Shown here: piece after piece, positions 11,528 to 64,000 of the stretch
Layout of the letters: the number at the start of each line of letters is the position of its first letter
How positions within the stretch are numbered: position 1 is the first letter of the stretch
DNA from: Prorocentrum cordatum
Taxonomy: Eukaryota; Sar; Dinophyceae; Prorocentrales; Prorocentraceae
DNA: 64,000 nt
Reading direction: 5' to 3'
Assembly (NCBI GenBank): GCA_963575745.1
Contig: CAUYUJ010009557.1
Location: forward strand, 833,005 to 897,004
Program-made: the position numbers and the translations under genes
Notes under the pieces: model-generated
What the model saw: the letters and a program-made list of their open reading frames with translations, nothing else
Databases searched by the model: none
What the model was told of the DNA's origin: nothing

Positions 11528-59249
<47,722 letters not shown>

Positions 59250-60039
59250 CTCGGGGGCTTCTCTCCAGCTCCCCGTCCCTCTCCCGTGTCCTCCTCCTCC
59301 TCCTCCTCCTCCTCCTTTCTTACCTCCCTTTCTCCTCCTCTCTCCCGATTCCTCCAATCCCGTCCTCCCTGTTCCCTGCCATGTTTTCTCCTCCGACTCC
59401 CTCCTTCTTTATTTCGTAAGGCCGATGGAGCAATTCGCACGCGTGCTGGGAACTCCCTCCCTCCCCCCTGCTGAACCTCCAACCCTCCCTCCCATTTTCT
59501 CCTCCTTCCCTCCTTCGTTCCCTCCCTCCCTCCTCTTTCCCTCCCTCGTCCTTACCTCCCTCCCGTCCTCTCCTCCCTGCCTCCATCACTCATCCATCGG
59601 TCCTTCAAGGTCAGGTTGCATCGTTGCTTCTGGCCCACCTCGCGGGCCCACCGACGCATGCAGCTGCAACGCGCTAGACGATAGTCAAAAGCCCTCGAAC
59701 GCTCCTTACGCAAGTACCTATCTCCTTCATCCCTTCCCCGCCAATTATTCCCTACTTTCCTTGTTTCCTTCTCTCCTTCCTCCTCTTATGGTCGTCCTCC
59801 CCCCTGCCCAGCCCTCTTCGCATGTCACCTCCTCCTCCTCCTCCTCATCCTCCTCCTCATCATCATCAGCATCAGCATCATCCCCCTCATCGTTGGCCCT
59901 CTGCCTGCAACAAGTCCGCGTCGTGACGACGGGAGCGTCGCTTTCCTGACACCGCGTGGACTGCCCCAGCCCTGAAACAGGCTCGACCTTATGTGTTTTT
60001 CGTTTGCGTGTTGTTTTCTCGTCTTGCCCGTGTTGTTGA

Positions 60040-60200
60040 AGGAGCCCTGGGGCACACAAATAAATAGACACAAGCAACGGGATTACCCATATTGTCCTAT
60101 AGTTTCTGGGTATGTGTCTCCCCCCCACTTCCCATATTTTCCTATATTTTCTTGGGAATCGACAATTAATTTTGTCTGTGTGGTTTTTCCCCCCTGAAAT
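60040..60200 (+). mobile_element. Dispersed ~150-bp CATATTTTCC element, copy 3
   Basis: GAGCCCTGGGGCACACAAAT, CCCATATTGTCCTATAGTTT, CCCCCCACTTCCCATATTTT, CTTGGGAATCGACAATTAAT and GTCTGTGTGG match copy 1 at 26,655 over nearly the full length. Confidence 0.75.
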
Positions 60201-60944
60201 GTCTGCGTGCCGCGTTTGCCACCAAACGAAATCGAAGCGGAAGCGGCCCACCGCGCGGATCGCTCAAGACTGACCGGTTCTGGGCCACAATCGGCGCTCA
60301 ACCTGGGGTCACCGCCGCGTTCACGCTGCGCGAACCTTCCGTAGCTGTTTCCCTCCCTCCTTCCCACTACCTCATCCTTCTGGTCGTCCTCCCCCTTGCA
60401 TGGTATGCCTCCTCCTCCACCTCCTCCTCCTCCCGTCCTCGCCCTCATCGTCCTGCGTCGCTCTTGCTACTTGTTGTTTGCTCTCTCTCTCTTTTTTTTT
60501 TTTTATCTCTCTCTCTCTCTCTCTCTCCGCCTACTCCTGCTCCTGCCCTCCTGCTCTCTCTCTCTCTCCTTCCTACCCCTGCTCCTGCCCTCCGCCTCAT
60601 CATGCAACCGCCGAGTTGCCGCAGCTCCTCCTCGCCCTCCTCCCCTCCTCTTCCCGCGGAGTCCACTCTCGATGGTCCTCAGCACGTGCGTTAGCGCCAA
60701 CGTCGCCTTGCCCACAGCAACACTTCACTACGATGCAAACGGATGCAGTGTGGGCCGTCACGGGCTGCGTGCTATCGGCGGGGCTGAGCGAAGCCGATAC
60801 GCAAAAAACAGCTATACCCCACCACCGTGTCTGCCTGGGCTTATCCTAGGCCCCAAGACGGTGTACAGACCCTCCTGGCGGCGGCCCAGCATGCGCATGC
60901 ACCGTGCCAAAACCCAAGATTGCCCTGGCCGGACGTAGTGGTGG

Positions 60945-61192
60945 TGTATGGATTGACCAGGGGCCGACTGTCCCGGCATTCCTATAGGCCTACCACGAAA
61001 TTTTCGTAGAACCCAAATATGTTCGAATATCATTAACAATAATATTAGAACCTAGTAATCACGTGCTTAAACAAGACAGTATCAACCAGGACTGTCCTTA
61101 AAACGTGTCGCGCAGACCACAAACAGGTTATCATAACATTCTCGGGCGGTCCCATCGGCGAGCCAGGACGCTTCGCCACTGCTTGGAACAAT
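60945..61192 (+). mobile_element. Dispersed ~240-bp repeat, copy 2
   Basis: CTGTCCCGGCATTCCTATAG, GCCTACCACGA, TTCGTAGAACCC and the end CCAGGACGCTTCGCCACTGC match 35,228-35,470 in order; the AT-rich middle has diverged (ATTAACAATAATATTAG here). Confidence 0.65.
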
Positions 61193-61574
61193 GCCTCCTG
61201 CGGAGCTAGCGCACACTCGGCTGTCACACGTCCTGAAGATCATCGGCGCTCCCTCGGCGCCGGGCGGCGAAAGGCGCGGACGGTTCCGCGGAAACGCTGG
61301 TTGGGGAAACTGCGGCGGGCGCACGCGCGCGCGCGCGCGCGCGCGACCGCGCCCGCCACGCGCGGAACTCTGCGCCGCGCGGAGCGGGCGAAGACGAGGG
61401 CCACCGTCACTGGGCGTGATTCGGCCGCCGGCCGTCGCTGCCGCCCTTTCAGCGGGACCCGGGACTCGCTCCACGTAGCCGGATAGCTGGCCCCAACGAA
61501 CGGGAGAGCGGTGCGCTGCCGGAGCGCGGGTGGACCCGCCCTGGGCACGGTGGCGCGGAAGAAGATAGCTTCGC

Positions 61575-63245
61575 TCAGAGGCCCACGTACCGCATCTGCA
61601 TATTCATCCACGCCTGACTTTCAAAAAAGCAAGCTTTCTGGTTTACGCCCTGCTCGAAATATGATGCATACGCCTGCGTAAAACCATCTTCCCATTTTCG
61701 GGGGGGGCGTCCCGTGCGCTCACTCCTGGCATTCGTGCGCCCCGGCTCACAAAACAAACTGCGAGAAACCACTTGTGCTGTTCAGATTGCAGCAGCGTTC
61801 TGACTCGGTGCCCCGTGCGTCTCTTGCATTGCCCCTTCCAATCAGATACGCCCAGCGCGCCCAAATGCTGTTCGATTTTCATCCCAATACTCAGATATAT
61901 GTAATCCCTTCTCTTCCTCCGCCTCCTCCGCTCCGTCGTCAAACATGACACCGCAAGACGGAATCGAGCAAACAAAACCCGGCAACGACTTGGAAGGAAA
62001 ACCGGCTGGGATCTGGCGCCTGCCACACCCAATCAACATTGGTAACATGTGGCGTTGTGCTTTGACCAAGACATGCTCTAAATCTGCCGTGAGCGTCCAA
62101 CACGACGAACCACGCAGTGCGCACGGAGCAACAACAACTCGAAAAAGGCGTGCCCTGGTGTTGATTGGATACTTGTTGTTCGTCTGCTCGTCCTATGACG
62201 CATAAAACTTCCGGCAGCATTGCGCATCCGGTTGTCTGACTCCGTCTTGTAGGCGTTCTGGGACGAAATCTTCCTCCCGAGATACGTTGGCACACCTTCT
62301 CTTGTGGGCGATTCCGCGTCCATGCCACGCACGGAGATGAACTTTTGCACAGCGTCGCCCCTGCTCACCCGCAAATTCGTCAAAATCCTCGCTTTGCCTA
62401 AGTAAAGAGACACACCGTGCAAACTGCACGCCGCCGCCACGTCCCCCAGCGTCATCTTCAAGCCTGCCAGCGTGTTCCTCAATAACATGACGTCGTCTGC
62501 AAAACTTAAATGTGTCAACCGCCGGCCCCCCTGCAGAAAACCACAAGAATGTAACAGCCATCGAAGTTCTAGTGGCTTCAATATAAACTCGACTACAGCA
62601 TAAAACAAATATTCGGGTTTAGCGGGTCCCCTTGATTCGTCCCCCGCTGGATTGGGAAATCTCTGCTCGCCTTGTCCAGAATAATGTCACCGACTTGATC
62701 AGAATAACATTTTCCCAATAACGATATGCGATGGATAAGAATACCTTGCTCTCACAACGCAGCCCAAATACTACCGTGGCCACCCAAAGTTGTTGCCCCC
62801 ACTCGTCACATTTCTTTTGCAATAAACCCAAAGCGAAGAGATGAAGGTCCGTGTTGTCGTCCGCACTGAAACCAGCCTGGTCATCGCACTGCGCTTTGTC
62901 CAATATTGCTATGAAGCGCCGCCTGATTAGCCGGCTGAAAAATTTGTATAGCAGCGGGATGGTAGTGATAGGCCGGTAGTTGGGAGGGCAACTTCGCGTC
63001 GCCATCTTTGAGCAATACTGTAATGAAAGATGTCTTCCAACTCTCTGGGGTGATTCCGCTTGGCTTGATAATTTCGTTGGACAAAGCACGACCATGTCGA
63101 TTAGAACTTGTCCACCATTTTTGAAGATATCGCTGGAGATTTCTCCTCCCAGACTTCAGAAGCTGTGAAAGGAGGAATGCCGCCATCCTGTCCGGTTGCT
63201 CCAGCCGCTGGGGGACCGATTGCTCGGTACAGATCTTCATAGAAA
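61575..63245 (-). mobile_element. Decayed non-LTR (LINE-type) retrotransposon, RT region
   Basis: Minus-strand reverse-transcriptase text in shifting frames: FYEDLYRAIGPPAAGATGQD (~63,240), ALSNEIIKPSGITPESWKTS (~63,090), CPPNYRPITTIPLLYKFFSR (~62,980), IAILDKAQCDDQAGFSADDN, CDEWGQQLWVATVVF, then GDPLNPNICFML (~62,630) and HLSFADDVMLL with the FADD active-site motif at about 62,503-62,492, a thumb-like part, NRMRNAAGSFMRHR, and a C-terminal RPPRKWEDGFTQAYASYF ending at a stop at 61,575. NYRPI, GDPLxP and FADD in this order identify a LINE RT. The stretch that should hold the first catalytic Asp (xxVDFKKAFD) is missing or unrecognisable and at least four frame changes occur, so the copy is dead. 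An endonuclease domain upstream was not recognised. Confidence 0.75.
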
Positions 63246-64000
63246 TCAGCAATGCACCGATTCTATGCACATGCACCGATTCTGGCCAGACCCATCCTGA
63301 GTCCAGGATCGGTGCATACGCCCACGTGTCTTGCGAGCACATTCATGCTTTTACGGGGGCAGATGCAGGAGTACCGTTGTTAGGCCGAGCCATCGTCTTG
63401 CGATACGTACGGCCATCGTCCATGTGCTGAGGTGGGCGGCGCCACGATCGTCCAAATTATTGTCTGAAACCGTTTCGTCATCACCACCATACCTGCAGCA
63501 GACCTGTTCGAAAATAGCGCCGCATCCCAGCCCGACGAAACTCCGTATCTTCGTCGATCCCGATGCCACTCTTGAACAGGTATACCTGCGGGCATTCGGG
63601 TTCGTATGCCAACTCGTTCAATGATATCTGCGCGCAGCTACCGCCATGTATCGCTCGGTCGCTCAACTTCGACGAAAAGGGACAATGGGTTGTATACAAC
63701 CAACCTGGAACAAAAAGCGCCCGACCCTTTGTGCGGGACGTTCCGTGGCGTTATGTGCATCGATATGATGCGTGGGGAAACCAGAGTGGAGCGTATTAGG
63801 CAAAGGAGCGCGGCACCTTGCAAAGATGCTGCGTGGTGCGGAGAAAAGTCCCTGGAATAGCTGGGAAGAAGGAACATAGGACGGAGGACGAGGACGAGGC
63901 CAAACAACATGTCAAGATCCAGAACGCTCAAACGCCACAGCGGGCCTAGCCGCCTCCCCTAAACTCTCCCATAACGCGTGGGTGCTACAGCGCCACAACA
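63246..64000. other. Upstream of the LINE RT, possible further element remnant
   Basis: Minus-strand frames (63,481-63,699 with HCPFSSKLSDRAIHGGSCAQ and 63,638-63,931 with RIISMHITPRNVPHKGSG) look moderately protein-like and could be the N-terminal part of the same retrotransposon, but no endonuclease motif is visible. Confidence 0.3.

Larger units (their letters stand above)
59250..61574. other. Region upstream of exon 1, repeats, no gene called
   Basis: TCC tracts at 59,290-59,340 and 59,825-59,890, CCTCC-type pyrimidine tracts 59,450-59,600, CT tracts 60,480-60,580, and alternating CG at 61,325-61,345. Missing N-terminal bestrophin exons would be expected here or beyond the window; I searched by eye and found none. 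Confidence 0.4.

Overview
The window looks like GC-rich nuclear DNA of a dinoflagellate. The signs are: split genes whose introns start with GA, GC or GT and end in AG followed by G; two coding families typical of dispersed dinoflagellate elements; and very dense microsatellites, satellites and small foldback elements. A Prorocentrum-like genome would fit the base composition, but the species cannot be fixed from the sequence. All family names come from motifs recognised by eye; no search was run.

The backbone is one minus-strand bestrophin-family (anion channel) gene. Eight exons, from 59,249 down to 11,528, join in phase into 292 codons covering the channel core from before the IPPPI segment through the last two membrane segments and a long cytoplasmic tail. 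Four exons are under 50 bp, one only 23 bp. The introns are 23.6 kb, 10.2 kb, 354 bp, 1.05 kb, 11.2 kb, 251 bp and 129 bp. Each intron starts with the same two to five bases as the exon after it. The N-terminal exons are not found, and the 3' end beyond 11,528 is uncertain.

Layout: 1-3.9 kb is tandem repeats (a unit of about 90 bp in both orientations). 3.95-5.3 kb is a frameshifted dinoflagellate transposon-type gene on the plus strand. 5.3-11.5 kb holds foldback elements, microsatellites and scattered CCAAGA-type repeats. 11.5-12.5 kb has bestrophin exons 6-8. 12.5-23.8 kb is the 11.2-kb intron, almost wholly a satellite of about 10 bp with a larger module embedded at least eight times. 23.8-25.4 kb has exons 3-5. 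25.4-35.6 kb (intron 2) holds a plus-strand gene remnant and a long minus-strand remnant with a broken WW-like domain. 35.6 kb has the 23-bp exon 2. 35.6-59.2 kb (intron 1) holds further minus-strand coding units: a remnant at 40 kb, a clean exon at 42.2 kb, a second transposon-type gene at 42.8-44.8 kb, a lysine-rich gene at 47.3-49.9 kb and an acidic nuclear-looking protein with neighbouring exons at 51-54.7 kb. 59.2 kb has exon 1. 61.6-63.2 kb is a decayed non-LTR retrotransposon.

Large open frames through the CCAAGA satellite and through GGA/TCC tracts are artefacts of low complexity and are not annotated as genes. Several coding stretches change frame every 50-300 bp; whether that is decay or assembly error in homopolymers cannot be settled here.
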